64,000 nt of DNA, from the NCBI GenBank assembly GCA_028551475.1, contig CM052358.1, forward strand, positions 25,136,853-25,200,852, read 5' to 3'. The notes beneath the pieces are model-generated. The model worked only from the letters and a program-made list of their open reading frames with translations. It did no database searches and was not told where the DNA came from. The translations under genes and the position numbers were made by a program. The stretch is from Casuarina equisetifolia (Eukaryota > Streptophyta > Magnoliopsida > Fagales > Casuarinaceae). Of this stretch, positions 37,225-49,600 are shown one piece after another (position 1 is the stretch's first letter; every line of letters starts with the position of its first letter).

Positions 37225-37345
37225 GAAAATACTATCTTTTATATACACATACATACATATATATATATATATATACTATATATATAATATTTATATACTA
37301 TACATACATACGTACATATATATATATATAATATTTATTTGGAAG
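37225..37345. repeat. AT-rich microsatellite cluster
   Basis: Mixed (TA)n and (TACA)n tracts, for example TATATATATATATATATA around 37,258-37,275 and CATACATACGTACATATATA around 37,303-37,322. Confidence 0.9.
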
Positions 37346-39785
37346 TTGATTTTTAGTCAAGAAACAAACTCTTTATAAGTTGATATTAAAATAATAATAT
37401 TTATTTTTAAAGCATGCAAGCTCAAAATTTCCTCATGTTCATGCTCTTTCTAAGATGAATTCGTTGAAAATGTTGTCTCAACATTACAATATGCTTTAAA
37501 TTTGTTTGCTACAGACTTCCAATCAGATCATGGCATTGAGCTTGGAGTGAGTTTCCATGACAAAAAAGAGGCATACGGTCATTAATACGTGTTAAGGGAC
37601 ACCGATAATGGAATATGGGTGGGATCACTTTTTTAGAGGGGAAAGCTAGGGATTCATTTGTATACTAACTTCCAAAGCCATATTATTAAGTAAAGACAAT
37701 TGTGAGTCTTGAAGTCCATAAACAAAACATTTCTTAGAGCACACATTCGGCCATACAGTTCCATCTCGTGAACATTCAATTGGTCACATTTCTTTACGTC
37801 CATTCTCATTTGATGATCTAGTTTCTAAATGACCATGATTAAAAGATAGCCTAAAGTTAATCAAATTTTACAAATATTTTAAGTCTTTAAATTAATAAAT
37901 GGGTAACTATTCATATAATAAATATGGAAAATTTAGGTTTATCAATAGCATTAGATGAAAAATGTGGAATTCAACTTTTTTTTCTTGTTAACCTAGACAT
38001 CCCAAGTAATGTGTGCTTCTAATTGAACTAGGCATTTATCAACAGATCTAACTTTGAGTTGTCAAAAAATGGGGGTTTTATGTTTTTTGTCACTCAATTA
38101 ATGCTAATCACGAAAATGGTTCATTCATCAATTTCCCATAGAATCAAAATTGTTGACGCCCCCAACCATCTTTCATCCTTTAGTAGACGTTTTTATATAC
38201 AAATTTGAACCCAAATCTTGCTCCATGATGGTAAAGGGAATTTGAGATCATGTAACATCCTGTCCTAGTGAGTCATTAGGAGGAAATCAACAAAGCTAAT
38301 TAGGTAGAAAATAAGACATTAGTGGAGACAAGAGTCGTTGATTATAAAGAAATCATCCATTTCTGTTAGTAGGACAAAAATGAGAAAAGATGAGGTAATG
38401 GGCCAATGCATTGAAAGGTTGAGTGTAAAAAGATATAAGATTTTACTTATTCAAAATTGAGACATTTGATATATGCGTGAAGATGTGGGCTGATCACAAA
38501 AAAGAAAGAATGCAAGATAAGAGTGACACCATGTCATAGACAAGCTTTAAATATAGTCAACTTACAAAGTTCTGATTTTAAAGCAAATATTATCACAATT
38601 TATATTATTTTATTCGACCTACAACTTCTTTTTACCCACTTTTTAAAAAGTTAATTGATTAGAAAGGGTTTATGATGATGAATGCACTAATAGTGTACCT
38701 TTTCTTCATTATGGTTACTTCAAGATGCATTACTCTCACATCAAATGACTCTAGCATATAATTATCCCCAAAATAAGAAGTGACCATAGAAATTCTTTTA
38801 AAAATTCTTAATAAAGCATTAAATTCTACTTTCTTTATCTTTCATGCCACCTTATTTTTTAAGTTTTCAATAATTAATATAATTGTTTGTGAAGAGAAAA
38901 ATATGTGAAATTGAGAGAAACATTGCAACAACTATTATAAAAGATCATGTAATTGAAAGACCAAATTTTCACTATCATGTCACTTTTACATTCATTTGGA
39001 AAGGTTTATACATGGATATCCTTGAGATCCTGCCACAATGATGGTGTATGCTTTTTATTCCTTTATTATCAAATTTCAATGAATGTCGTGATGTTACCCT
39101 CTCACGATCATAATGGAATTTGAGTAGGATTACTTTTTTACAAAATAGAAAGTGGGGTGAATGTGCCTCTGCACCCTCCTTTCTCTACTTTTTCCCAGTT
39201 GCCTATGCAATCTTAAAATGTCCTAGTGTTCATCACTTTTTCACAAGGTGACTTCGTTGGAAGGGTACCTCATATATTTTGGATTTCTTTTGCCCCCAGA
39301 CCTCCAATGAGACTATAGTATTGACATTGGAATATGTTCTCATGGCAAGTCAATGAGAAGGGAGATACATGTTAAAAGGATACCCACAATGGAATTTAAG
39401 TAGAATCACTTTTTCACAAAGTGGAAAGTTGGGGAATCGTTTGCAAAACTCACTTCCAAAGGCTTATTATTAATTAAACACCAATAGTTCTTGTAGCACG
39501 CATTGGGTCATACATTTCAGGAGGATTCATGAATGTTCTGTTGGTGACTTTTCCTTGCATTATCAAGTTTTAAATGGTTACAATTAAAAGATACTCTAAA
39601 CTTAATCAAACTTTGCAAATATTTTCAAATATTAAATTAATGAACGGATGAAATTGCAGAATTCATTATTAGATATGAATAGCCTTTAAAGTTCATTTGG
39701 GAATAAATTCACGATATTTTTGGAGGGTGTGCGCCTGAAGCATATATGAAGCAACCATTAAGCTTACTTCTTTATTCATACAAAG
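37346..39785. other. AT-rich spacer with faint 5'-flank traces
   Basis: No gene recognised. Bases 37,560-37,680, 39,100-39,210 and 39,350-39,480 share a block (ACACCGATAATGGAATATGG and similar, then TCACTTTTT and a small purine-rich run), so there are at least three decayed copies of one unit. Bases 37,830-37,915 and 39,570-39,660 also resemble each other. Confidence 0.5.
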
Positions 39786-39815
39786 TTGATGTGAATCGAC
39801 TTCGATTCACATCAA
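39786..39815. repeat. Perfect 13-bp inverted repeat with a 4-base loop
   Basis: Arms TTGATGTGAATCG and CGATTCACATCAA are exactly complementary around ACTT. It lies in a spacer and no gene is adjacent, so it is not called a terminator. Confidence 0.85.
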
Positions 39816-40982
39816 AAGTTGTCCATTACTGGATAAGCGGCTACATTTGAGTGCACATCCTTTAAGGATTAGAAAGACGGAGAAGCACAATAAGAAATCA
39901 ACTACTACAAGGCATGTTGACAATTTCCTTCGTACAAATCTCCTCAGAAAAAAATTCTTATAAGAAAGATAGGTGGATAAGCAGCAGAAAACGTCAATTG
40001 GAAAGCTTTGGTTACCATTTACCACATTAGAAATATCTACCAGTTGGTTTCCACCTCTACTACAGGAGAAATATGTGCAAGTTCTTTTTCGTAGGCCTTG
40101 TAGTTGGTTTGGTTTTACACACTTCCTTGAGGAATGTGTCTGGCAGATGAGTATAGGTTTCGTTTTTCATTGTAACAAAACCAACGAAGGCTCGGAGCCG
40201 TTGCCATGTTTTTAGGTTCAGTTGCTGGGTATAGTTTTTTTCATGAATCAATGCAAACGTCAAAATATTTGTGATGAAAATTCTTGATAGCATACGAATC
40301 TCTTTACCCGCCGCTCACGAAGAACTTTCGAGAAAAAGAGCTCATAAAGCTGGGAAGCTGATTTCCCGTGGCAGCAAGCAATTCTCTGCTTTTTACGTAA
40401 TGATCAAGACCCACGAACATTGCTTCGCAATGAAGCAATCTCACTGCAGCAGCCCAATTTTTTATAAAGCGGACAGATGAATTTGGATGGCAACACGCCA
40501 TTGGATCTTTCTCAGTTCATACTGAGATGCGGATATCTTTTGCATTTCTCATCGACCAAACATCCATCCGGCCTTCACTTGGTTAAAGCTTCAGAGCATG
40601 GGGTCCCCTTCATTCAGGAAAAGACTTGGAATTTCCGTCTCCTAATTTAGGCTTTTTGGAAATTTTTCCTAAAGCACGATTACATTGTTCAATAAATTTT
40701 ACCCAATCTATTTTCACACAATATCAAATTAAAAAAATTATTGTGATTAAATTGGAGTTAGATCTGGCAATTATTTGAGTATTTTGCAATACTTATTAAG
40801 ATAAAAAATTTAATTCCATAATAATAAAATATTTTATATTTTCCTTGTTTTAAATCAAATCGTATGTAGAGATGCTTCCTTGTGCCCTATTCACATAGGT
40901 TGGGAGCTAATATCTCTTTAATTGCAAAGAATTATTGAGAAATACTATTATTTATATATATATAGAGTAAAAAATACTGCAT
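39816..40982. repeat. 5'-flank modules leading to a TIR relic
   Basis: Bases 39,890-40,020 match 9,182-9,300, and 40,035-40,900 match 35,960-37,140 once the insert at 36,101 is removed. Open frames on both strands (up to about 80 codons) recur only because the DNA is repeated. They match no protein I know. Confidence 0.6.
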
Positions 40983-41160
40983 ATGTTGGTGAGTGCTCAA
41001 TATTCTTTCTCTTTCATTTTTTTTTCTTCAACAACTCTATTAGTTTTTGAAGCAAAAACACTAATGTTTTTCAAATAATTTATATATTCTTTTAAAGCAA
41101 TTTTTATTTTTAAACATAACAACAAATTACAGAAAATTCATAAAATTGATTTTGGTTCAA
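40983..41160 (+). pseudogene. Relic of a TNL TIR exon
   Basis: ATG at 40,983 opens MLVSAQYSFSFIFFSS, comparable with the TNL N-termini. GAAGCAAAAACACTAATG then corresponds to the GEDTR codons of TNL1, and AATAATTTATATATTCTTTT to the next helix. The reading frame is lost at once. It is similar in extent to the relic at 24,220, and the DNA that follows both is also alike. Confidence 0.6.
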
Positions 41161-42082
41161 TTTTTTAATAACAAATTAAAGAAAATTAATTTTAAATGAA
41201 TAACATAATTAAAATATTATTTTGTAAAATAATTACGTAAAAATAGAGTAAAAAATAAATGGCAACGATTAGGTATTTTAAAGGAAGTGACCGACGTGCT
41301 TTTTAATAAAGAAAAGGCACCGCTTTTGATGCCCCGACGCCAACGTGCCAAACGAAAGCCAATGTAAACAGAGCCCACTTTTATTGAAAGCATCCTGGGA
41401 AATGCTACCTTTTCCGACTGAGAAATCCTTTCAAGTTGGTGCTTGCTTTAATAAAAGACGGTCCCTCCTGCGTATATCTCTTCAACTTTTTGATTCCCAG
41501 GAGGAATACCTTTCCCCTGCTTTTTATTGATTTTGACGCCTCCCTTCGCTCAGGCAATTTCCTGGTAAAAGAAAGAAGAATCTGCTTCACCAAAGCTGAG
41601 ACTGATATACGCAGGCAATAACATTTCTACTTTCCACAGCCTAAACTGCGGCGAAGCGAGAGGGAATATGAACAGAATTTATTTTACTTTATCTGTCCTC
41701 AAAAATTTCTCATCCTAATCAACTTTCAAAAAGTTGATTGTGAAAAAGAGAAAAAGAACACAGTTCATCCTTTTTCGTATTGCTTAATTTCTTTGATGCG
41801 TAACCCAACCGTAGAAGAAACGGCTCTGAAAATTTCGTAGAAATTCGGCAATTTGCTACTTACACCCTGTTTTGTCTTCTTTTTACGATGATACTGACTA
41901 ATTGGAAATGTGAACGCGGAACGCCGGGGAGGGGCTGATATAACTCAGTGCTTTCCAACCGTTACGTCAGACGAGCTTGTCAGCCTTGAATTTTGCAATT
42001 AGCCTTGCATTAAACAACCTCGTGCGAAACCTTGAAATCCGCAATCAAACCTTTCGTTGAACGGCCTTGTGAGTATCCAAAG
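41161..42082 (+). promoter_or_regulatory. 5' flank and leader of TNL3
   Basis: Bases 41,690-41,930 align with 25,590-25,800. The leader includes ATTAGCCTTGCATTAAACAA at 41,998-42,017 and GTGAGTATCCAAAGATG at the start. The TTGACCACTTTTTCACGAG block found before TNL1 and TNL2 is not recognisable here. No TATA box is clear. Confidence 0.45.
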
Positions 42083-42374
42083 ATGTCTTCGACCACCCAC
42101 AGAGTTCCATCCCCCTCCGCTTCTTCTTCGACAATTCCATCAACTATACGAAGCTCTGAAGCAAAGAGGTTTTATTGTTTTTAGAGATGATGAAAAACTC
42201 CAGCGAGGGGAAGATATCTCTCAAGGGCTCTTCCCAGCTATCAAAAACTCCCAATATGCAGTAGTTGTCATCTCAGAGAATTTTGCATTCTCAAGTTGGT
42301 GTTTGAGGGAACTGACCCAGATTGTTGACTGCATGAGGGAGGGGCGCTTAAAGGTTTTGCCTGTTTTTTACCAT

Positions 42375-42871
42375 GTGGATCCCTCCGATGTGCGAAAACA
42401 GAAGGGGACTTTTGCAGAAGCTTTCGATAAACACAGAGAAAACTTCAAGATTAACGGAAGGCAGACGAAATCTCACAGAACTGAAATGAAGGTAGTGTCG
42501 GATTGCACTGTGGATCCCTCTGCTGTGCTAAAACGGAAGAGGAGTTTTGAAGAAGCTTCCAATAAACATGGAGACAATCCCGAGGTTAACAGAAGGCAGA
42601 TGAAATCTCGTCGAACTGATTTGAAGGAATTTGTTGACTGTGCTGTGGATTCCTCTGATGGGCGAAAACTGAAGAGGAGTTTTGAAGAAGCTTCCAATAA
42701 ACATAGAGACCATCCCGAGGTTAATAGAAGGCAGATGAAATCTCGGAGAACTGATTTGAAGCAATCTGTTGACTGTGCTGTGGATCCCTCTGTCGCAAGA
42801 AACCAGGAGATGCATTGTGTTGAAGCTTCTGCTCCAAATGCAGAAAATCCCGAACCTGTCAAGAGCCGATG
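42375..42871 (+). repeat. 135-bp (45-residue) tandem repeat inside the TNL3 TIR exon
   Basis: Four in-frame units start with a VDPS- or VDSS-type motif at 42,375, 42,510, 42,645 and 42,780. The first three are each exactly 135 bp and the fourth is partial. Units 2 and 3 share FEEASNKH, NRRQMKSRRTDLK and VDCA. The ancestral single unit is the VDPSDVRKQKG segment of TNL1 and TNL2. The unit length keeps the frame, and units 2 and 3 have no stops. Confidence 0.95.
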
Positions 42872-44504
42872 AAATCATGGAGGGATGCGTTGGAAGAAGT
42901 TGGCAATCTACGCGGATGGCACGTAAATAACAGGTATTTTAATTTGTTACACAAATCTTGTCGAATTTTATGTTTGTTTTCTTTTACTATAGTAGTCCTA
43001 ATTAGCATCATTTGTACAGTTCCGAAGCAACTGTTGTTCAACAAACTGCTGCAAAGATATTTCATGAATTGCGTTTGAACTCATCTGAAATCTTCAAAAA
43101 TCTCGTCGGTGTTGAGTCTAAAGTGGAGGAGCTAGTGTCCTTTGTTTAGAAAAGGACGATGTTCGGTACATAGGGATTCACGGGATGGGGGGAGTTGGTA
43201 AAACAACTCTAGCAAAAGTTCTTTACAGCACAGTTCGTTGTCAATTCGAAGCTAGCTGCTTCATTTTTGGTACGAAAAATAACCAAAACCGTAGTGTAGA
43301 AGAGTTGCAACAAGAAATTATCTGTAAGATCTTAAGGGAGCATAACACGAAGGTATGGAATGATTATGATGGAGCCGAACTGTTAGTAATGAGGTTATGT
43401 AATAAAAAAGTTTTGATTGTGTTTGGATGATATAAATAAAGACCAATTGGAAGCATTAGCAGGAAGTCTTAATTGGTTTGGTGGAAAGAGTAGAATTATC
43501 ATTACTAGCAGAGATCGTCAATTTTGGAAACCATTGGTGGATGATGATAATACTTATGAGGTTAAATTGCTGAATCACAAGGATGCCTTGCAACTTTTTT
43601 GTTGGAATGCCTTCAAGAGCCTTGAGCCTGAGAAGAATTTTGTGGAATTGTCGAACAAAATTATTGGATATGCTGGAGGCCTCCCTTTGGCTATTGAAGT
43701 TATTGGTTCATCCTTAGTTGATAAGAGCATGGATGTGTAGAATTCTATTTGTGATTATTTAGAAGCAAATCCTAATGCTGAAGTTTTGGATAAATTAGAA
43801 ATTAGTTATAATGGGTTGGATTATTTGTCAAAAGAGTTATTTTTGGATATAGCATGTTTTTATAATGGAATGGATGCACATAGCATTGTTCCTATATGGA
43901 AAAGTCTTGATTGTTATCCTGAAATTTATATTGATATTTTAAGACACAAATCTCTCTTGGAGTTCTCTAGGGTTCAAAAATTTCAAATGCATGATTTGTT
44001 GCAAAAAATGGGGCAACAAATAGTCTACTGAGAAAATTTGAGGGAGCCAGGCAAACGAAGTAGATTGCATTGTTTCAATGATATTGTTCATGTATTGAAG
44101 AATAACTCTATAAGTAATTTTTTTGAAAATATAAGAAAAGAAATAAGTTTTATACCAATATTTTTTATTCTTCTCATAATGATTTGATTCTTTTTGTTTT
44201 GTAGGGTACAAATGCTGTCAAAGGAATTGTCTTAAAATTTCCATCAGAAAAACAAGTACTAAGTTTTGAAGGTTTCTCCACCCTCACAAGTTTGAAAATA
44301 CTTGTAATAGAACCAGAATATTATTCACCTTTTGAGGGTATTGTATGGTCTGGATGTTACTCAAAACTCATGCTAAGTGATGAGTTGCGACTTTTGAAAT
44401 GGATGAGGTGTCCTTTACCATTCTTCCCAAGAAGCTTTCAACCAAATAATCTTCAACTTGAAATGCCATCTTGTAATCTCAAACAACTTTGGCATGAACA
44501 AAAG

Positions 44505-44756
44505 GTAAGATGGTGTGGAGATCCTTTGAAACTAATACTAAGCAATGACTTATATATTATGGAATGTTGGATTTTCCTTTAAAATCCTTGGCAAGTAGCT
44601 TTCAACTAGATAATCTTGTTAGGCTTAGTATAACAACAAGCATGATTGAATTACTTTGGCCTGAAAGGAAAGCAGGACTTCGGCTTTGTTGCACTTTTTT
44701 GCTTTTAATCTTGTTTATTATTCTCTCTAACTTTTAATATTTGTCTACAACAACAG
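44505..44756 (+). pseudogene. Relict second tail of exon 3 inside a TNL3 intron
   Basis: After a normal exon 3 donor at 44,505 comes sequence matching the second half of TNL2 exon 3 plus its following intron (TGTGGAGATCC, then CTAATACTAAGCAATGA, GGATTTTCCT, AGTAGCTTTCAAC). The piece has lost one base and its own donor reads GC in place of GT. It is best read as a recombination scar now lying inside an intron. Confidence 0.85.
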
Positions 44757-46648
44757 GCTTTTGACAAATTGAAGTCCATTTACCTTGGGTACTCATACAA
44801 CTTGATAGAAGTACCAGATTTTAGTGGAGTTCCAAATCTTGAGGTATTAAATTGTGAATTTTGTTCAAGCTTGAGGAAAATTCATCCCTCCATTGGAGCT
44901 CTCAAAAAGCTTTTACAATTGAACCTACAAAATTGCCGACATCTTGAAAGATTTCCAAAGAAAATTTGTTGGGAATCTCTCGAGAGTCTTGATCTTTCTT
45001 ATTGTTTAAGTCTTGAAAATTTTCCAAAAAATGTTTGTGCTATGACTTCTTTAAGACTTCTCAAGTTACCTGGGACTAGGATCAAAATACCATTGTTGTG
45101 GATCAATAGTCTATCATCTCTTACAATGCTTGATATATCTAGTTACATTGGACAAAGAGGGCTTCCTGAAATTGTCCAAGGGCATCACAATGGTATTTCT
45201 TGCCTTAATTGGTTATCAAGTATGAGCTTTTTAACATCATTAGATTTATGTGGTCGCAATCTATCAGATGAAGATATTCCTAATGATATTAGTTATTTAT
45301 CTTCACTTCAAGTATTAAATCTTTCTAGTAATCTATTTACGAAAATACCAAAAGGCATCTGTCAACTTTCCCATCTTCATACTCTTTGCCTAGTTGATTG
45401 TAAGTACCTTCAATCATTGTCCACATCTCTACCCCCAAGTGTAAGCTCTTTATTATACGCTAGTGATATTTACCTAAGTCTCAGCAAGTGCAATCTACGG
45501 GATGAAGCAATCCCCAATGATTTTGGCTACTTAACATGGGCTAATTATTTAGATTTATCTCAAAACAAATTTGTAACATTACCAGATAAGTTATGTCAAC
45601 TCTTCAAACTTGAATATCTTGTAATGGTAGATTGTAGTCAACTTCGTGCACTACCAAAACTCCCATTAAGCCTATAATATTTAGGGGTAACAAAATGTCC
45701 ATTTGTGGAGATGGGTTATTCTCAAATGGACGAGAGGACACACCAATTATTCAACAGTGTTTGGTTTTCCGTGGCCAACAGTACTCGTGAACTTGTTACA
45801 CCATATAAGATCGTGCAAGTGACTCCACAACATTTATCCAATTCAGAAAGAGTAAGTTACTTTCTTTCATTTTTAAAACATGCTTACTATGGTAATTTGC
45901 AATTTTCATAGTTCACATCTTTTTCTCTCTTATTATTATTTTTTTGTTTCCTTTTCAGCATTGCAAATTTGATGACGAAGGAGATATGTTTGTATGGGGC
46001 CCTATTTTGGGATTTGAAATCCCAAGATGGTTCGACCATAGAAGCACCAATCCTTTAGGAAAAATTCAATTCCAAGTAGATGTGGATTCAAAATACAAGA
46101 ATATGGGATTGGCTTTGTTCATCGTTTATCAAATTCATGAGCATGAGAATTCAAATTGTAGCATTTCTGGATGTAGTAATTCCATATTGCCTGAGTTTGC
46201 TTGCCGATTTCTGGCCTCTAGTATTTGTCGAGAGGTGACCTTGGTCTTTCGTGTTCCTGAAGTCCTTTTTGTTGGCCCAAACGGATTTTGGGCATATATA
46301 CCAAATGATTTGTTACACTACAAAGGGTTGGGTTTGGACAGACCCCACAATCTTGAGGTTTCAATTGAAACAAGCCGCTCAAATATAGAGGTAAGGGAGT
46401 GTGGGGTACACCTGGTAACTGGGCATAATATTTCGGGGTTTTTTGATATTCTTGGTAGCATTTCTCCTAAAGGTTCGGAATTAAAAAGCTACGAAGATTT
46501 TAAATTTAAGTTGTTTGTTGGCGGTAATGATGGCAGTAAATCATGGGTTTCCAATGCTGAGAAGATATCAAGTGATTGTGATGATATGGGGTGGATTACG
46601 TACATAAGTAGGATGTTTAAGAGGTTTAAGAGGTTTCTGGGGTTCTGA

Positions 46649-49600
46649 GGTTCTGGTAGCATTTCTTCAAATGATTTAGAATTACAAAATCTTGAGGATT
46701 TAATTCTTTTGGAGCGGGCTGTTGTTTGTGAACAAATCTATTGTGATGATAAGAGAGAATCAAGTGATCGCGAAGATGAGAGCGCATGAAAGGCTGAATT
46801 TAAGAATGAAAGAAGGTTGTTTTCTTCCGTTTTCTTCCATTTTGCTTCCGCTTTCTTGTTCCGACGCTGGATGGATGCTACTTCCAGATACCCTTGGTGC
46901 ATCAACCACCTGTCACTCTTTATGTCAACGGTAACCTTCTTTCACTCCTTTGCGATTGGTGCAAAGCCAAACAGTGAGATAACCTTTGTATTTCTCGCCT
47001 ACTTGTTACCAATACAGCATTTTTGTTTGTCTCATAGTAAACTTTGGCTTACCCAAAATTTATTTTCTTGTCCTTCTAATTAATTAAGTTTTATTTGAAT
47101 ATTTATTAGTTTACAATAGAGTTTAGCAAATTGGAATACATCGATTTGGCTGGCATACATTGTTAATTTGGGTTTTTTGTTTGTCAAATGTTTTTTAGTT
47201 TTGTTTTTCAATTATGAGATTACTAAATTGAATCTATCTTAATCTGGATGTGAGTTGTACTAAAAAATGCCAAAGTTTATGACAATATTCATAAAAATTT
47301 ATTTGATGAGAATATATTTATGAATAATTTAGTAATTTTTTTTATTGCAAATTCAACCACTAGACTATAATTTATTCATAAAAATTATGATTTATGATTT
47401 ATTCATCTTTACTAATTAATTTGTTATAAATGTGCCATCAGAGGTCAAATAATTATTATAATTCTTTTAGCTATTTTCATTTGATAATTTTATTTTTATT
47501 ACAAACTTTTAATAAATCGAATTTAATATTTTATAATTTATTAGAAGTTTCTTTGTTCAATAAAAAACATGCATGTATATATGCACTAATTCTAGTAGCA
47601 ATATTATGCTGGTGAAGTCTTAAGTTTTTAATATTGATCTAAAGAAAACTTTATCTTCTGCTATTATTTTTCTAGTTCCTTATAACATTTGTATGTCATT
47701 TATTTTTTGATGTTATTTTGTGATAGTATTTTAAGTATAGACTTTTAGAACCACGATTATGTGTAATGAAACAAAAATGCTTCTATATGAATAAAATAAC
47801 ATCTCGAAAAAGTCAAATAAAATGATGCATTGTACTGTGTGGATTAGAATCTCTAAACCATCAAGTTATATCTACTCTGCCTTTTGCATTGTAACATAAA
47901 TGACTCTATTTTTTATGCAACTAGAGAAGCAAGGGCTCGGCTTTTTCGCACAGCAACTTCGCAGTACCAAATGCAGGAGTGGCCCCGGAAACCTGCAGCA
48001 CCATCTATGATTCTCTACAGTAACTTTGCCTTCTGCAAGCAGATATTTTGTCGAGCCAATTCCAATATGAACAGTATGTTTTAAAGTTCTTTAATAATTA
48101 TGATCTTTGTACACAAATCGTACTTGTGCATTTCTATAGAAAAAAATGCATTTATACTTTCTTGCTTGGAATAACAATGCTTATAGAAACGACAGAGCGA
48201 TCATCTTGTCGATTTGTAGATCTGGTTGTAAGATGAGGTTAAGTTTAAAAGGTGCTTGTAGTTTTTGGGACCATTACTTGCTGTTTTGTGATCCCTTTCT
48301 TGGTTATCATGCGTAAGGTCCGTAAGCTTGACAGCTTTTGAAAGAAAAAGAGAAATGAATGGTCAACGAGCATAAGAATTTTAGATAAGATTAGTCCACG
48401 GTTGTATGCTAGTACTCTTCCCTTTTCTTAAGTTTGTTTGTCAATTTCAACACAATGAAGAGGTTTCAATAGCTGTGAGTCATTATGAACTACTTTTGCT
48501 GTATTCAACAAACAAGGCTATTGGAATGTCAAGCATATAAAGAAAACGTCGAAGGAGACAAAAAAAGGTTGATTAGGAACCAAGAAATAAATAAAAAAAT
48601 TAATTTCTCTTATACTATTCTAGACATTGATTACATGTGCTATCATCCGAGAAAAAAGGAAAGGATTACATTTCTAATGAAGTTGTCTTCCATTCATTGG
48701 GAGAAATTAAACTCTTATATCACTTGATTATCTTTAGATTCAATGCCATGGGCTTTAATGTATTAAGATACATTTCCCAATTAACTCCAAAAAAGCTATG
48801 TGATATTTGGTTTGCAATAAAAGGATGGGATGCAGGATGGGGAAGATGATGATGACAAGATGAAACATAAGAAATGGTAATTTCCATCCTCCATAATTTT
48901 TCCTAATTTGTGAAATTCTAGTAATTTTTCCTTGATTTGTGATGTTATGAGAATAACATTTGAGCCAAAAATGACACATTGCATGCTAGCCCTAAATTAA
49001 AAATTACTATATAAGAACTAATGGGTTTACATGTCCATTATCTACCAGCTTAGTTGTTAATAAGGGCCCCACTAAATGACTAGGATTTGAGGTACGCCAT
49101 ACCCGCCCTCCCCCAGTTACCTATCCAAGAAATTGGCAGGTTTACATACATACACCTTCAGTTACTAATATTTTTCACTTGGTCTTGAGTTGGTGTGGAA
49201 TTATGTCTATCAATGCCATGAAATGGAACAATGTTACATGAGGTTTTTGATACTTCTATATTATGATGTAATATTAATGCATTTAAATGGTGCCAAATTA
49301 CTAATATTTGAACCAATTTTTGTTTGGCAAAACAAGGACAAGTACATCATGTTTTGCTGTAAATACTGGAAAATGTTTAATTCAAGTAAAATTTGTTGTG
49401 AAAATTTTCACTTTATTTTGCCTTTGATATATTGTGTATCCTCTTTAATTGTTGGTGATTTCTAGAAGCAATGCTTTCTTGCGCTGTTTTTAGGTTTGGT
49501 AGCACCAATGAGAGGAAAATCTTTACGAACTTTTTTTTTTTTTACTATTTTCCACCGAGAGAAGTAAATAGTATATTTTCTATATGTTGTATTTTTTTAA

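Larger units (their letters stand above)
42083..46648 (+). pseudogene. TNL3: recombinant TIR-NBS-LRR pseudogene with an expanded TIR exon
   Basis: Inferred exons are 42,083-42,933, 43,020-44,109, 44,205-44,504, 44,757-45,851 and 45,959-46,648. About 59 bp are missing after codon 20, removing YDVFLSFRGEDTR and shifting the frame. The remaining TIR keeps SSWCLREL with the probable catalytic Glu, then carries a 45-residue tandem repeat (42,375-42,871). The NB-ARC has GMGGVGKTTLAK, SRIIITSRD, GGLPLA, FLDIACFY and QMHDLL. Other breaks: a frameshift before 42,869, a 4-bp loss near 43,145, one added base near 43,425, TAG at 43,738, TGA at 44,029, a splice donor changed from GT to AT at 44,110, and TAA at 45,675. 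From about 44,505 on it is very close to TNL2, before that much less so; this indicates recombination. The C-JID exon is open to its normal stop. Confidence 0.92.

Noticed and set aside
37225-37345. Replication origin or regulatory element at the TA-rich tract
   Set aside because: It is a simple microsatellite with no supporting structure.
42473-42878. Minus-strand frames of 129 and 116 codons with internal repeats
   Set aside because: They are antisense shadows of the 135-bp repeat in the TNL3 TIR exon; the repetition keeps the shadow frames open.
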